Shown in pieces: positions 24,683-34,282 of a DNA stretch of 64,000 nucleotides. The notes beneath the pieces are model-generated. The model was not told the DNA's origin, did not search any database, and worked only from the letters and a program-made list of their open reading frames with translations. The translations under genes and the position numbers were made by a program. Location of the stretch: assembly GCA_907165135.1 (NCBI GenBank), contig OU015567.1, positions 8,499,001 to 8,563,000 of the forward strand, written 5' to 3'. The stretch's first letter is position 1, and the number at the start of each line of letters is the position of its first letter. The DNA is from Oikopleura dioica. Its lineage: Eukaryota > Chordata > Appendicularia > Copelata > Oikopleuridae.

Positions 24683-26131
24683 ATGAAACCTAAAAGCATA
24701 TTAAAGAAAACGAAAATAACGGAAGATAATTTTCCAAAATCGATCCTACTAGGATTAGGCACGGGGGTTAGGACCGAGATTCTCGCGCGCCTTGTTAGAC
24801 AATATGGAAGTTTATTTAAATATGAATCGACTACTACTAAAGAAGAAATGGTCACTTTTTTGAAAACAAAAGGCTCGTCTTTTTCGGCGCTCGTCTGTGA
24901 CCTTGAGGATGAGAAGGACGATCAACTGTATGTTTTTGTCATCCCTATCGCTATGAACGGAAGCGAATCGAATCAACCGATTCCGGCTTATAAAACATTC
25001 ATTACAAATCTGAAACGGAGAACAGATGAATACCTTTCTAAATATTCAAATAGACTTTCTGTTGAAACCCTTAAAAGTAGCGCTTTCATTAAAAACAAGG
25101 ACGCGAACGTCAAGGAACTTATTAAAGGGTTAATTGAGACGCCCGCTACTTTTGAACATTGTTGCGTTCATCAAGTCCCACTGGCTGATGCAGCGCTTTC
25201 TAGTGAATCTGCCGACGATACGGATAGTGAACCTTTCGATAGACCCCGCTCATGCCCAACGTCATCTTCTGATGACCCTCTTCGTAAGATGGCTTCAGCA
25301 TTCGAAAGAATGACTATAAGTAATTATGACAAAGCAGCAAATACTTTCGGAAAAAATATTGATTTACCGAAGTTCAATTACACCGACAGTAGTGACGTTT
25401 GGGTTAATAAGGCTACCACGTTACTTAGATTAGGCGGCACTCGATCTGAAAGAGTCATGGTCTCGTATTTGACTTCTAAGTTACCCGAGGATATCCAAGA
25501 TCTGGTCATACAAGAACTAAATTCACAAACTATCATTACGATAGGAGTCTTCGCTGACATTTTACGTAAATGTACTAAGGTCGATGATGGGGTTATGGCC
25601 AGGACGCTTCAGGAACTTATTTTCGATCCGGCTAAATTTTCCAATTTCCGCTTATTTTACTATCGAATCCGCTCGCTTGTCACAAATTCATACTCTGGAA
25701 TGGATGAGGATAATATTAATCGGATCGCAATTAAGGAATTCCGTTTGAAGGTCCCAAAGGTAGTAGCTAACGATCCGGTTTTTAATACTACTTACAATGA
25801 ATCCCCACTGGATATCGTAGAATTGGCCCAGAACATTTATGACCGTAGTAAAAAGGGACGGACAGAAACCCTCGATCATATCCCTAATCCCAAAACGGCC
25901 CCAAGAGGTAAATATGGTGCTTCACGTGAAACCAGATCTTGCCATTTTTGTAAGAAACAAGGTCATCTTATCAAGGATTGCCGGACATTAAAATACAAAA
26001 TGAGCAATTCCCAGGGAAAGGCCCAACGCTCTGAAAAATCGGATTCACCAAAGAAAATCATTTGTAAGCGGTGCGGCAAACCTGGCCACAAGTCGCCCGA
26101 GTGCAGGGCCCCCTTCCCAATGAGCAAGTAA
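24683..26131 (+). CDS. gag: Retroelement Gag with two zinc knuckles
   Basis: A 482-residue ORF at the normal gag position, 191 bp after the 5' LTR. The C-terminal part holds two CX2CX4HX4C zinc knuckles, at residues about 420-433 (CHFCKKQGHLIKDC) and 461-474 (CKRCGKPGHKSPEC), the nucleocapsid signature for RNA binding. An acidic/Ser-rich stretch near 175-200 separates the N-terminal region from the capsid-like part. It ends in TAA at 26129-26131, and the pol frame opens at 26124, so the two frames overlap by only 8 nt. The ATG is the first good start after the LTR. Confidence 0.92.
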   Translation: MKPKSILKKTKITEDNFPKSILLGLGTGVRTEILARLVRQYGSLFKYESTTTKEEMVTFLKTKGSSFSALVCDLEDEKDDQLYVFVIPIAMNGSESNQPIPAYKTFITNLKRRTDEYLSKYSNRLSVETLKSSAFIKNKDANVKELIKGLIETPATFEHCCVHQVPLADAALSSESADDTDSEPFDRPRSCPTSSSDDPLRKMASAFERMTISNYDKAANTFGKNIDLPKFNYTDSSDVWVNKATTLLRLGGTRSERVMVSYLTSKLPEDIQDLVIQELNSQTIITIGVFADILRKCTKVDDGVMARTLQELIFDPAKFSNFRLFYYRIRSLVTNSYSGMDEDNINRIAIKEFRLKVPKVVANDPVFNTTYNESPLDIVELAQNIYDRSKKGRTETLDHIPNPKTAPRGKYGASRETRSCHFCKKQGHLIKDCRTLKYKMSNSQGKAQRSEKSDSPKKIICKRCGKPGHKSPECRAPFPMSK

Positions 26132-26135
26132 ATTG

Positions 26136-29100
26136 ATGGCACTTCCGGAGCTTAGTTTTGATCTTATACAATATTCACCTAAATACCTATCTCTACCTGT
26201 ACAAAACTGTCTCTTAGACAGCGGAGCAACTCAAAATTATATTTCGAGGAAAATTTTACCAGATGAGATAAATCTAGATCGACTTACGAATCCTAAGCAA
26301 CTTACGAACGCGTTTCACGATGATCTTTCGATAATAAAATATACTGTCACTCTTAACATAAAGCTAGATTCTAACCTTGAGATTCCAAATATTACTTTCC
26401 ATGTGCTGGATAATATAATTTCTTACGAAGCAATCTTAGGATATTCATTCATAAAGTACCACCATGTAGACTTTAAGACACCCGCCATTCTAAACACTAT
26501 TTTTGAAAAGAAGGATATTGAAAATAACTTTACATTTAATGAATATATTGAAGGTAACTACTCAGATGAGGTAACTTTCCGACTGGTTCATAATTTATGT
26601 TTACCACCTCTGTCGGAAGAATGGGTGAAGGTGAAGCCCTCTAAAAAGTTAGATAAAACGCATCGATATAAGATAATGGCCACAGAAGAATTAGAGAAAA
26701 TGCAAGTTAATATAATGAACAATTTTGTGACAGCTAATAACCTTTGTTTACGGCTAAAGAATTACGGGCCCGATTTTGTCACGTTTTTATCGGGTGATAA
26801 TATCGCTATCAAAGCGCTAGATATAGATATTATTACGAGTTTCGAACACCTTAATTTCTTACTTGCTTCAAGCAAACTTCCGGAGTTCGAGCGCCACATC
26901 CATGAAAAAGAACTAAAAGAATGGAAGTCTCAGAGAGATGACCTCGTTGCAAAAACTTCAATTGACGGCGAACTCCGAAGGGTTCTTGAAGGTGTCCCTC
27001 TTGATTTTGTTGACGAACTCAGAACAAATTTAACAAAAGTTAGTTGGAATTTCTCTCGACACCTTGATGATGCTGGAATGAACAGTCACTACGTGGCTGA
27101 GTTGATATTAAATGATTCTGATCCGCCAACATTTTCGCCCGCTTATAAACCTGATAATACGATTCTTTGCCAAGTGGAAGAAAGAATGAAAAATTTAACA
27201 AAAAATCATATACTCGAGAAAACATGCTCTCCCTGGAATTCGCCCGCTTTATGGGTTAAAAAGAAAGACTCATCATTAAGACTCGTGAACAACTACAGCT
27301 CCGGTGGTAATAAAAGCCTCAATTCACGTTTACTTGTTCCAAAATACCCTTGTCTGCCCATACGCTCCGTACTCAGTTTAATTAGTTCTAATATTTCAAA
27401 AATCCACAATCTCTACCCAAATCGCCCAATTCGGTTTTCGAATTTGGATCTCAAAAACGGATATTTCTCAGTCGGGTTGAGGGAAAGTGACAGAGACTAC
27501 ACCTCGTTTTTATTTTCACATGCCCAGTACCGTTATAAACGCCTCGCTCAGGGGTTATCATCAGCGCCCTCTGTTTTTTCGTATTTTATGTCTCTTGTCA
27601 CCTCAGACATTGAAGGTAACGGTGATAAATTTTTCGTTCTAACATATTTAGATGATATAATCATCCTTTCCGCTGATATACACCATAATTTAGCAATAAA
27701 AAGAGTCTTAGAAAGACTTGTTCTTCATAATTTGGTCCTGTCGCTAAAAAAGTGCGAATTTTTCAAAGAGTCGGTCCTCTTCCTAGGTTTTCACATAACA
27801 GATAAAAATATTCTTCCCGATAAAAATAAGATACAAGGCATTCTCGATATTTCTTACCCTACTACACTTAAAGCTGCCCAAAAAACTCTAGGATTGTTCA
27901 ATTTTTATTCTCGCCAAATTCGTAACATGTCTTCTGACCTAAGTCCCTTAAGCAAAGCGATTGGTCTCGGTAAGGACTACGTTCTTACGAATGAAATAAA
28001 ATTAGCTATCGACAAAACCAAAGAAAATATTAAAAAAGGCACTTCTACTGCTCATCTAGAATACCCAGATAATGATTCTACCCGAGTGCTCTTTGTCGCT
28101 TGCGACACAAGTCTCAAAGCCACCGGTGCTATAATTGGAAATTGCGATCTAATAAACGACAGTATTTCGAACGTCTCTGTCGCAGCTTACTCAAGTAAAC
28201 GCCTTACTGAGCAAGAAAGTTTTTTGAGCTCGCGAGGCAGGGAGCTCGTGGGCTTGTCCACAGCTCTTCAGAATTTTAAAGACCTCCTTCCGAAAGACAG
28301 GCGTTTCGTCTGTTTTTGCGACCATAAATCTCTCGCCCAAATTTTTAATTCGGTTAATATGAAAGGTTCTGGATCTACACGTGTTCGACTTGCCTATTCA
28401 AGGGTTCTTGAGTACCCACTTATGGAAGTTCGCTTCCTTCGTTCAGATCATAATTTAATAGAAATAGCCGACACTTTATCTCGCCTCGATACTGTTGATT
28501 CAGAACCTCTTGATGTAACAATATTTCACCCACGTAATTACAAATCAGCTAATGAAGAGTCACTTAACAACGTAAAACTTCAATTCGCTAAACCGAAAAT
28601 TGACATTTCCGTCATTGTTGACGAGCAAAAAGCTGACGCTGAGTACAGTAAAATTAGAGATTCTCTAGAATCCGTTAATCCTAGTGCTAAAAATTCGGCG
28701 AAATACAGGTTATCGAATGATATTTTGTACCGAGCCGTTGGTAATTCCAAGAGATGGTTAATTGTTGTTCCACAAAAGTGCTCGCGTCAGCTCGTTGAGT
28801 ACTTTCATATCGTAACAGGCCACAGTGGCCGTGACTCCCTTAGTCTGAGGCTGAAGAAAGAACCACTTTTTATCCACAATAGAACAGGCCTAATTGCAGA
28901 TGTCATAAAAGGTTGTCTTTTATGCCACTTGCATCTACCCGAAAGGTTTTCAAAAAATGTTGAGGAGAGTCGAAAAATTGTTCCCGCTCTAACACCATAT
29001 TCTAAGATCTTCTTCGACTGTTTTGATGTTGTCCGCGAAGGCCGTACAGCCGTTTTTCTTTCATTCTTATGCGGATTTAGCAACAGAATTTCAGTCCGAA

Positions 29101-29978
29101 GAATACGTTCCAAAGCTAGCAAAGATATAGTCCCTGTAATGATGTGTCTACTCGTAGAATTCGGAACCTCAGGTCGGACCACGTGTACTAGCGATAACGG
29201 CAGTGAAAACTTGTCTGGTTCGATGCGCGTAGCTCTCGATAAGCTAAATTTATATCATACGCAAATTTCAGTAGCTAATTCGCGTGCGAATCGCGTAGAG
29301 CGCGCACATCGTTCACTAAGAAGTTTTTTGAGAACATGCGATTTTAGATTTCATGAAATTGACCATGTGGTACAACTATCTGCCGGAATGTACAATAATA
29401 AGCCGATGGCATCCTTAGGGAATCGTTCACCCAATCAAATCGCTCTAAATATCTCGCCGCCGCAAATTTTCGACCTCTACGAGTTGACTCAGGATTTAGA
29501 AGAAAATAAAATAGATATGGATGTAGCTGAATATCTCGTTCATTTTTCGGACATGCAGCGAGAAGTAGCCAAAGAAAAATATGATAATTACTGTATTGCT
29601 GACGGCTCACCAGAAATCCAACTAGAGCTCGATGATTTAGTTTTGATTAAACCCACCTCAATCGAATTAGGACATACTCGCCATAATACAGGCCCGTATC
29701 GGGTCGTTAAAATTTTGCAATTCGGATCTTATCAACTACAACATGTTCTTACCGGCCATCGCACCAAACGTAATCGTAGACATTTGCTAAGGATCAAGCT
29801 TGACGAAGTTGACATGAAAACACTAATGAATAAAGGTCTCTTTATTGAAAACGGCTATCTTAAAAACAATGTAGAAAACCCCCTAAAGGAAATTGCATCT
29901 TCGCCACTTGACACCGGGAATTTGAAGATCGATTCTACTCCGCACGTCCCAAAGTACAATTTACGGTCTCGAAAATGA
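26136..29978 (+). CDS. pol: Retroelement Pol polyprotein (PR-RT-RH-IN)
   Basis: This 1280-residue ORF is in the +1 frame relative to gag. The aspartic protease motif LLDSGATQNYIS (Asp28) is followed by reverse transcriptase with the YLDD box (about 504-507), then RNase H (CDTSLKATGAIIG). Integrase has an HHCC zinc region (H...H...CLLC, about residues 890-930) and catalytic Asp at about 961 (FFDCFD), Asp at about 1020 (SDNGSEN) and Glu 34 residues later (NRVERAH). The PR-RT-RH-IN order is that of Ty3/gypsy. The first ATG is 4 bp after the gag stop; expression could be by +1 frameshifting at the gag stop or by reinitiation. Its TGA overlaps the env ATG. Confidence 0.93.
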   Translation: MALPELSFDLIQYSPKYLSLPVQNCLLDSGATQNYISRKILPDEINLDRLTNPKQLTNAFHDDLSIIKYTVTLNIKLDSNLEIPNITFHVLDNIISYEAILGYSFIKYHHVDFKTPAILNTIFEKKDIENNFTFNEYIEGNYSDEVTFRLVHNLCLPPLSEEWVKVKPSKKLDKTHRYKIMATEELEKMQVNIMNNFVTANNLCLRLKNYGPDFVTFLSGDNIAIKALDIDIITSFEHLNFLLASSKLPEFERHIHEKELKEWKSQRDDLVAKTSIDGELRRVLEGVPLDFVDELRTNLTKVSWNFSRHLDDAGMNSHYVAELILNDSDPPTFSPAYKPDNTILCQVEERMKNLTKNHILEKTCSPWNSPALWVKKKDSSLRLVNNYSSGGNKSLNSRLLVPKYPCLPIRSVLSLISSNISKIHNLYPNRPIRFSNLDLKNGYFSVGLRESDRDYTSFLFSHAQYRYKRLAQGLSSAPSVFSYFMSLVTSDIEGNGDKFFVLTYLDDIIILSADIHHNLAIKRVLERLVLHNLVLSLKKCEFFKESVLFLGFHITDKNILPDKNKIQGILDISYPTTLKAAQKTLGLFNFYSRQIRNMSSDLSPLSKAIGLGKDYVLTNEIKLAIDKTKENIKKGTSTAHLEYPDNDSTRVLFVACDTSLKATGAIIGNCDLINDSISNVSVAAYSSKRLTEQESFLSSRGRELVGLSTALQNFKDLLPKDRRFVCFCDHKSLAQIFNSVNMKGSGSTRVRLAYSRVLEYPLMEVRFLRSDHNLIEIADTLSRLDTVDSEPLDVTIFHPRNYKSANEESLNNVKLQFAKPKIDISVIVDEQKADAEYSKIRDSLESVNPSAKNSAKYRLSNDILYRAVGNSKRWLIVVPQKCSRQLVEYFHIVTGHSGRDSLSLRLKKEPLFIHNRTGLIADVIKGCLLCHLHLPERFSKNVEESRKIVPALTPYSKIFFDCFDVVREGRTAVFLSFLCGFSNRISVRRIRSKASKDIVPVMMCLLVEFGTSGRTTCTSDNGSENLSGSMRVALDKLNLYHTQISVANSRANRVERAHRSLRSFLRTCDFRFHEIDHVVQLSAGMYNNKPMASLGNRSPNQIALNISPPQIFDLYELTQDLEENKIDMDVAEYLVHFSDMQREVAKEKYDNYCIADGSPEIQLELDDLVLIKPTSIELGHTRHNTGPYRVVKILQFGSYQLQHVLTGHRTKRNRRHLLRIKLDEVDMKTLMNKGLFIENGYLKNNVENPLKEIASSPLDTGNLKIDSTPHVPKYNLRSRK

Positions 29979-32251
29979 GGCTGTTTCTAGCGTTACTAAA
30001 TTCTCTAGGGTTAGTTTTAGCCAACACTTATTTTCTTTCAAATGATACAATAGACAGCTACTTGGTTTCTGATGTAACCGAGGCTAACTTAGCTCTAAAA
30101 ATGAGAAGCATTGTCATAAATGATAAAATTAACCTACAAAACTGTTTTTCGACCAGAACCAACTTAACGGAAGTTGCCATAGACCGGTTCAATAAACTCA
30201 CTGCGGATTGGACGCAAACTCAACCGCCGCCACTTGCGCCTGGTAAATTCGAGTTAATTCAAGGAATTCTAGCTACGTCTCCCCGTATTGAGGAGGTTAA
30301 TTTTCGAGATTCTAATGATACTGTTTTTAAAATGGGTGGAGGCAACGAGCGTAGAAATAACCTTCAAGGGAGAGATACCGATACTATTGAAATAAAGGAT
30401 TCATCAATTCTAGATAAAATGACGGATAGAGACCCCGACACTGTACTAAAACTAGGTTCTGGTTGTCATAAACGAGCTGGTTGGAACTTTTTTCAGTACA
30501 CGTTTGTTGTACAAGAGCATCCTAACTTCGTTATGGTCCAACTAGAAAAACAGGAAAATCGTTTCGGGGAAATGAAATTAATCACGCCCGATGGAGACAA
30601 ATTGTCACTACGTGAAATTTCCGTAGAAGAAAATGAGGAATATTTGTTTCTTGGTGCGCCTGTTCTCCAACCTATGGATATGAGTAAATTGTCGAAAAAT
30701 TATACGCTTAGCTTTTATTTATATACTTCTCCAGGCCATGAGGAAACAACTATTTTGATAGACAATCGAGAAACGCATACTGATAAAAATTGTGATGATT
30801 TCGGAATCATCGAAGTCTACCCCCTTATGGTTCAGGATTCGAGAATCTTGCACCGACAAAGAAGGCAATTTGGGGAAATAGTAGTTCCTTTAGTGGTTGC
30901 CGGACTAATGGGAGGTGAAGCAGTAGGATTAGGATATGAACACCATAGAGTTAATACTATAAAATCTGAAATCAAGGAAACCGATATAGATAGTTACAAT
31001 TTTGATGATGAGGCCGCAAAGGATATTGCGAATCTTAAAGTAAGCGTAGAACACGAAGAAAGTATGATAAAAACACTTCTTAAAAGTGAATGTCGTGACG
31101 AGAGAAATCTTGAAACGAAAATTTTCGAAACCTCCCTCATCCAACACTGGACTCTTTTCAGGGACAGTGTGGAAGATGTCATCGCTAGTCTTGTTTCTAA
31201 ATCACCGACATCGAAAGCTGCGGACCTCATCTCGAAAATTTGTACTAACCAAAACGGACTCGACCTGCCATGCCGCGATTTCTATAGATACCGAAATTTT
31301 CACTTTTCAGGCTTGACAGTCGAGTACGAACCGCATCAATTTCCGTCACTCATCATACATGTAGCGTACCAACTTCCTAAATTTAAGCCTTTCTCCAATA
31401 GTCTTTTGACATACAGTGCTCCAGTACCACTTAAATCTAATACTAAATCAAATTCTTATCTCTATGCTAACTACGATCTTCCTGAATCCATCAGTATTTT
31501 GGACGGGTACGCTTTTGATACTAGTTCTTGTCTCTTAGACCAATTTTCAAAGTCACGTTTTTGCTCTGAAAGAGATATCTACAAAGCTAATAACATTTGC
31601 GCTAATTCTATTGTATCCGGTAATTCTCTGACTAACTGTCACTCTTCATTCTATCACAGCTCGCAGCAATGCCAAATAATGCCCTATCCCAATCTTTTCC
31701 TGCTTAGCCACCACTCTGGATATAGAATTTTCAACCTAACGGACGGTAATGACATTTATCCGCAGATTGACTCGGATAATCCATTAACGCCCAATATCAC
31801 CTCCATCGCTAGAACTGAACATCCAATTCACATTGTCTGTGATAATTTCGCCTTTACCTCTGCATCAAAAAGTAATACCGAAGTAACTTCCTTCGTAAAC
31901 CTAAAAGACCTCGATTTTGAACCACTGTACAATCCAATCGATTTACAATCTGTTTATAATTCAATAGACGATTCCCACTTAAATGATATTAATTTACCAG
32001 ATCTTCAAAACAAAGCTAACAAATTTCGCTCTCTCCTCGGAAACACTTCTACCAGCGCTAAAGAATTCTCCCTTCTACTAACAATCTCAATTATTGGCTT
32101 AGTTATAATAATCACACTTTCGACAATTATCTATTGCTTATGTAAAAGGTTATTTAAACCAAATCCTGTAATTATAAATAATTCTGCTGACAGACCAACA
32201 ACTATTCCAACGCCTTTCGTTCGACGTCGATTTACTGACACATCTGTATAA
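29975..32251 (+). CDS. env: Retroelement envelope-like glycoprotein
   Basis: A 758-residue ORF immediately after pol, sharing ATGA with the pol stop. It has an N-terminal hydrophobic signal (MRLFLALLNSLGLVLA), a basic furin-type site RQRR ending near residue 297, and directly after it a hydrophobic Gly-rich run that looks like a fusion peptide. Many N-glycosylation sequons, paired Cys in the second half, one transmembrane segment near residues 700-725 and a short basic tail complete a class I-like envelope layout. In this class of elements env is usually made from a spliced RNA, but the ATGA overlap could also allow coupled translation. All expected parts are intact. I did not attempt to place it in a viral env family. 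Confidence 0.88.
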   Translation: MRLFLALLNSLGLVLANTYFLSNDTIDSYLVSDVTEANLALKMRSIVINDKINLQNCFSTRTNLTEVAIDRFNKLTADWTQTQPPPLAPGKFELIQGILATSPRIEEVNFRDSNDTVFKMGGGNERRNNLQGRDTDTIEIKDSSILDKMTDRDPDTVLKLGSGCHKRAGWNFFQYTFVVQEHPNFVMVQLEKQENRFGEMKLITPDGDKLSLREISVEENEEYLFLGAPVLQPMDMSKLSKNYTLSFYLYTSPGHEETTILIDNRETHTDKNCDDFGIIEVYPLMVQDSRILHRQRRQFGEIVVPLVVAGLMGGEAVGLGYEHHRVNTIKSEIKETDIDSYNFDDEAAKDIANLKVSVEHEESMIKTLLKSECRDERNLETKIFETSLIQHWTLFRDSVEDVIASLVSKSPTSKAADLISKICTNQNGLDLPCRDFYRYRNFHFSGLTVEYEPHQFPSLIIHVAYQLPKFKPFSNSLLTYSAPVPLKSNTKSNSYLYANYDLPESISILDGYAFDTSSCLLDQFSKSRFCSERDIYKANNICANSIVSGNSLTNCHSSFYHSSQQCQIMPYPNLFLLSHHSGYRIFNLTDGNDIYPQIDSDNPLTPNITSIARTEHPIHIVCDNFAFTSASKSNTEVTSFVNLKDLDFEPLYNPIDLQSVYNSIDDSHLNDINLPDLQNKANKFRSLLGNTSTSAKEFSLLLTISIIGLVIIITLSTIIYCLCKRLFKPNPVIINNSADRPTTIPTPFVRRRFTDTSV

Positions 32252-32370
32252 AGCAAAAGATGGCCTTAAAAGCCCAAAATCCGAAAATCTCTGAAAGTTG
32301 ATTCATAAAAATTCAAAATCAAAAAATCAAAAAAATGAACTTCTAGCTAGATTTTTCTTTGCTTGTTTAC

Positions 32371-32812
32371 TCTGAAACCCTTATTTCCGCTCACGTGATC
32401 GCTACCTTGGTCACTTCTTTCTTATTTTTACCATGCTTACACCCTTAATTCGCTCTCATGACTTTTTGAAAAATTTTCTTTTTCGCTGAAATCATAGTGA
32501 TACCCTTATTTCAATCAAAGTGGTTATATTAAATCACCTCTTTTCCTGCATACACCCTTATTTCGCTCAATGACTTTGCATTGAAAGTCACCTTTTTATT
32601 ATGCTGATACCCTTAAAACACACATTCGCTTCGATTATATTTACTCGCTCACTGATTCTATGACTAAAAATATAAATGCTTATTAAAAATTTTAAAATAA
32701 TTAAAAGAAAAAAATAATGTTTAGCTCTAGAATTTCTGTTTTCCACATATTATTTACTATTTGACAGTACTACTATGCTCCTTTCATGCTTCAACCCTTA
32801 AGGGTCTACCCT
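32371..32812 (+). repeat. Degenerate ACCCTTA motif array after env
   Basis: A motif close to ATGCTNAYACCCTTATTTCG recurs with CCC at about 32378, 32442, 32503, 32555, 32610 and 32795, that is, every 52-64 bp for five copies. It lies in the non-coding spacer between env and the antisense ORF. The function is unknown. Confidence 0.55.
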
Positions 32813-32888
32813 TCGTTAAAAATTTTTCTTTCAACAACTTTCAATTTCTAAAACTACTTTTATTCGACTGGTCATTGGTCAGAACAAG

Positions 32889-33494
32889 TTAAAAGTACAC
32901 AACCAAAACTTTCGTAACGATGACAGGGAATGGAACCGTAGGGTTGAATGTCTTCACGCGGCACCATGGCATTGATCCTGGCCTTCTTCCATGCGATCGA
33001 TAGTCGACGCCTTCGTAATGCAACGTGCGGCACGCTCGATCCACCCGAAGTCCGTTTCGTACCGCGGGGGTCCAACAAAACATTGGCTTACCAACAAGAA
33101 ATTGAATCATCGGCTGATCCTGATTCGCACCCGCGCAAAACCGGAACATTTGTACCAAATCAATTCCAGGAATACAAATCCCAAACCAACCTCTATCCGA
33201 CGCCAAAGAAAAATCATCTGCTGCTAACCGTTGAATCCAGTTCCAATAAAATCGCATGGAAATATTCAGTTCGGTCGGGTCACGGTTCAAAAACTGGCGT
33301 CTCATGTCATTCTCTACGTCTTCTGGATCAGTTTCTTCGTCACTATGGTCGCTCAATTGATCGTGTCTCTCTGGAATGTCATCCCCGAAGACGGACCAAT
33401 CAGACTCAGAGTCGGAAGTCTCAATCAGCGTCATTGCGAAAAAACGAACTTTTATTTTTCTCAAAAAGAAATTTTTGTTCTGATTCTGTGCCAA
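32889..33494 (-). CDS. Antisense ORF inside the retroelement
   Basis: A 201-codon ORF runs opposite to gag-pol-env between env and the 3' LTR. It begins with ATG 74 bp inside the 3' LTR boundary. Its first third is strongly acidic (SDHSDEETDPEDVEND), followed by a Trp/Arg-containing region (FYWNWIQRLAADDF) and a basic C-terminal part. An overlapping plus-strand ORF (32948-33607) looks less protein-like and runs into the LTR, so I favour the minus ORF. I recognise no domain. It could be an accessory gene transcribed from an antisense promoter in the 3' LTR, or a captured host fragment. Confidence 0.5.
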   Translation of the reverse strand: MAQNQNKNFFLRKIKVRFFAMTLIETSDSESDWSVFGDDIPERHDQLSDHSDEETDPEDVENDMRRQFLNRDPTELNISMRFYWNWIQRLAADDFSLASDRGWFGICIPGIDLVQMFRFCAGANQDQPMIQFLVGKPMFCWTPAVRNGLRVDRACRTLHYEGVDYRSHGRRPGSMPWCRVKTFNPTVPFPVIVTKVLVVYF

Positions 33495-33567
33495 GCTTGC
33501 TTCTAATTATAAGTACCATTTTGTGTATTCTGATAATTACCCGCTTTTTTCCCGTCGGGGGGGTGGA

Positions 33568-33782
33568 TGTAGTGGTGATACCAATTAGAGGATCATTAAC
33601 TATCTAATCCACGCATTCCCTCTCCCAACTCCCGCTGTGCCACCAACCATCTTACCGACTGTATCTCCCGGCTCATCCCTTTGCACAAGTTCACAGCCTA
33701 TATAAACTGACCTCCAGTCCGAATAAACTATCAGTCTTCTCTACTTTCGAGAGTTCTCTTTCCTCAATTAGTTCCCACTATA
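33568..33782 (+). repeat. 3' LTR
   Basis: The 215-bp direct repeat is identical by eye to the 5' LTR at 24277-24491. It is preceded by a G-rich polypurine tract and followed by ACAG, matching the four bases left of the 5' LTR. Confidence 0.95.
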
Positions 33783-34282
33783 ACAGCATCAGCCTGGTTA
33801 GGGACCCAGCTGGTCAAAACTCGCTATCCCGCTGAGACTCAAAGTTTCCTGCGTTTTTTTGATAAGAATCTTGCTTAGTAAGCATCCTTCTCTCTTGAAA
33901 ATCGTATATTTGACCTGGTCCAGATCCTGACAGGACGAAACTACACTGTACTCCAGGACCATATCACTTGCTTATCAGCAATTAAATTTAAATTAAACAG
34001 CATAAATTAACCATAAAACAAGAAACATTTCAGATCTATCAAAAACATAATGCAATAAGCGCTTCAAATGCAGATCAAGTGATGATAATTGATTGTCGAG
34101 GCCGTTAAATTTTTATGAAGCGTAAGAATTGATGGCGGCCGTTTTTGGCGTTGTCGTTGCCGGCGGGGCTCTTCAGAATTGCTAGCTTTTCCAGAGATGC
34201 TCATTATTTCTGCATCGCTCCAAATTTGTCCGAAAATGGGTTCCTAAAAATATTTCAAGGAGAAAAAAGAGCACATGAGAAA
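33783..34282. other. Intergenic region before the SLC35E3-like gene
   Basis: No gene is seen. It is the right flank of the retroelement insertion and the 5' region of the transporter gene. Confidence 0.4.

Larger units (their letters stand above)
24277..33782 (+). mobile_element. Complete Ty3/gypsy-type LTR retroelement with env (Tor-like)
   Basis: A 9506-bp element bounded by two 215-bp LTRs that are identical as read here. It is flanked by the 4-bp direct repeat ACAG (24273-24276 and 33783-33786). Gene order is gag, pol (protease, RT, RNase H, integrase), env, which puts it in the Ty3/gypsy group with env, like the Tor elements described from Oikopleura and insect errantiviruses. A G-rich polypurine tract (about 33557-33567) precedes the 3' LTR. 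All ORFs are open, so the copy looks young and potentially active. After env come a spacer with a repeated ACCCTTA motif and an antisense ORF, neither standard for the group. The primer-binding tRNA was not identified. Confidence 0.93.

Noticed and set aside
32948-33607. Plus-strand ORF of 219 codons at the end of the retroelement
   Set aside because: It overlaps the antisense ORF, has an irregular composition and runs into the 3' LTR; the minus ORF looks more protein-like.
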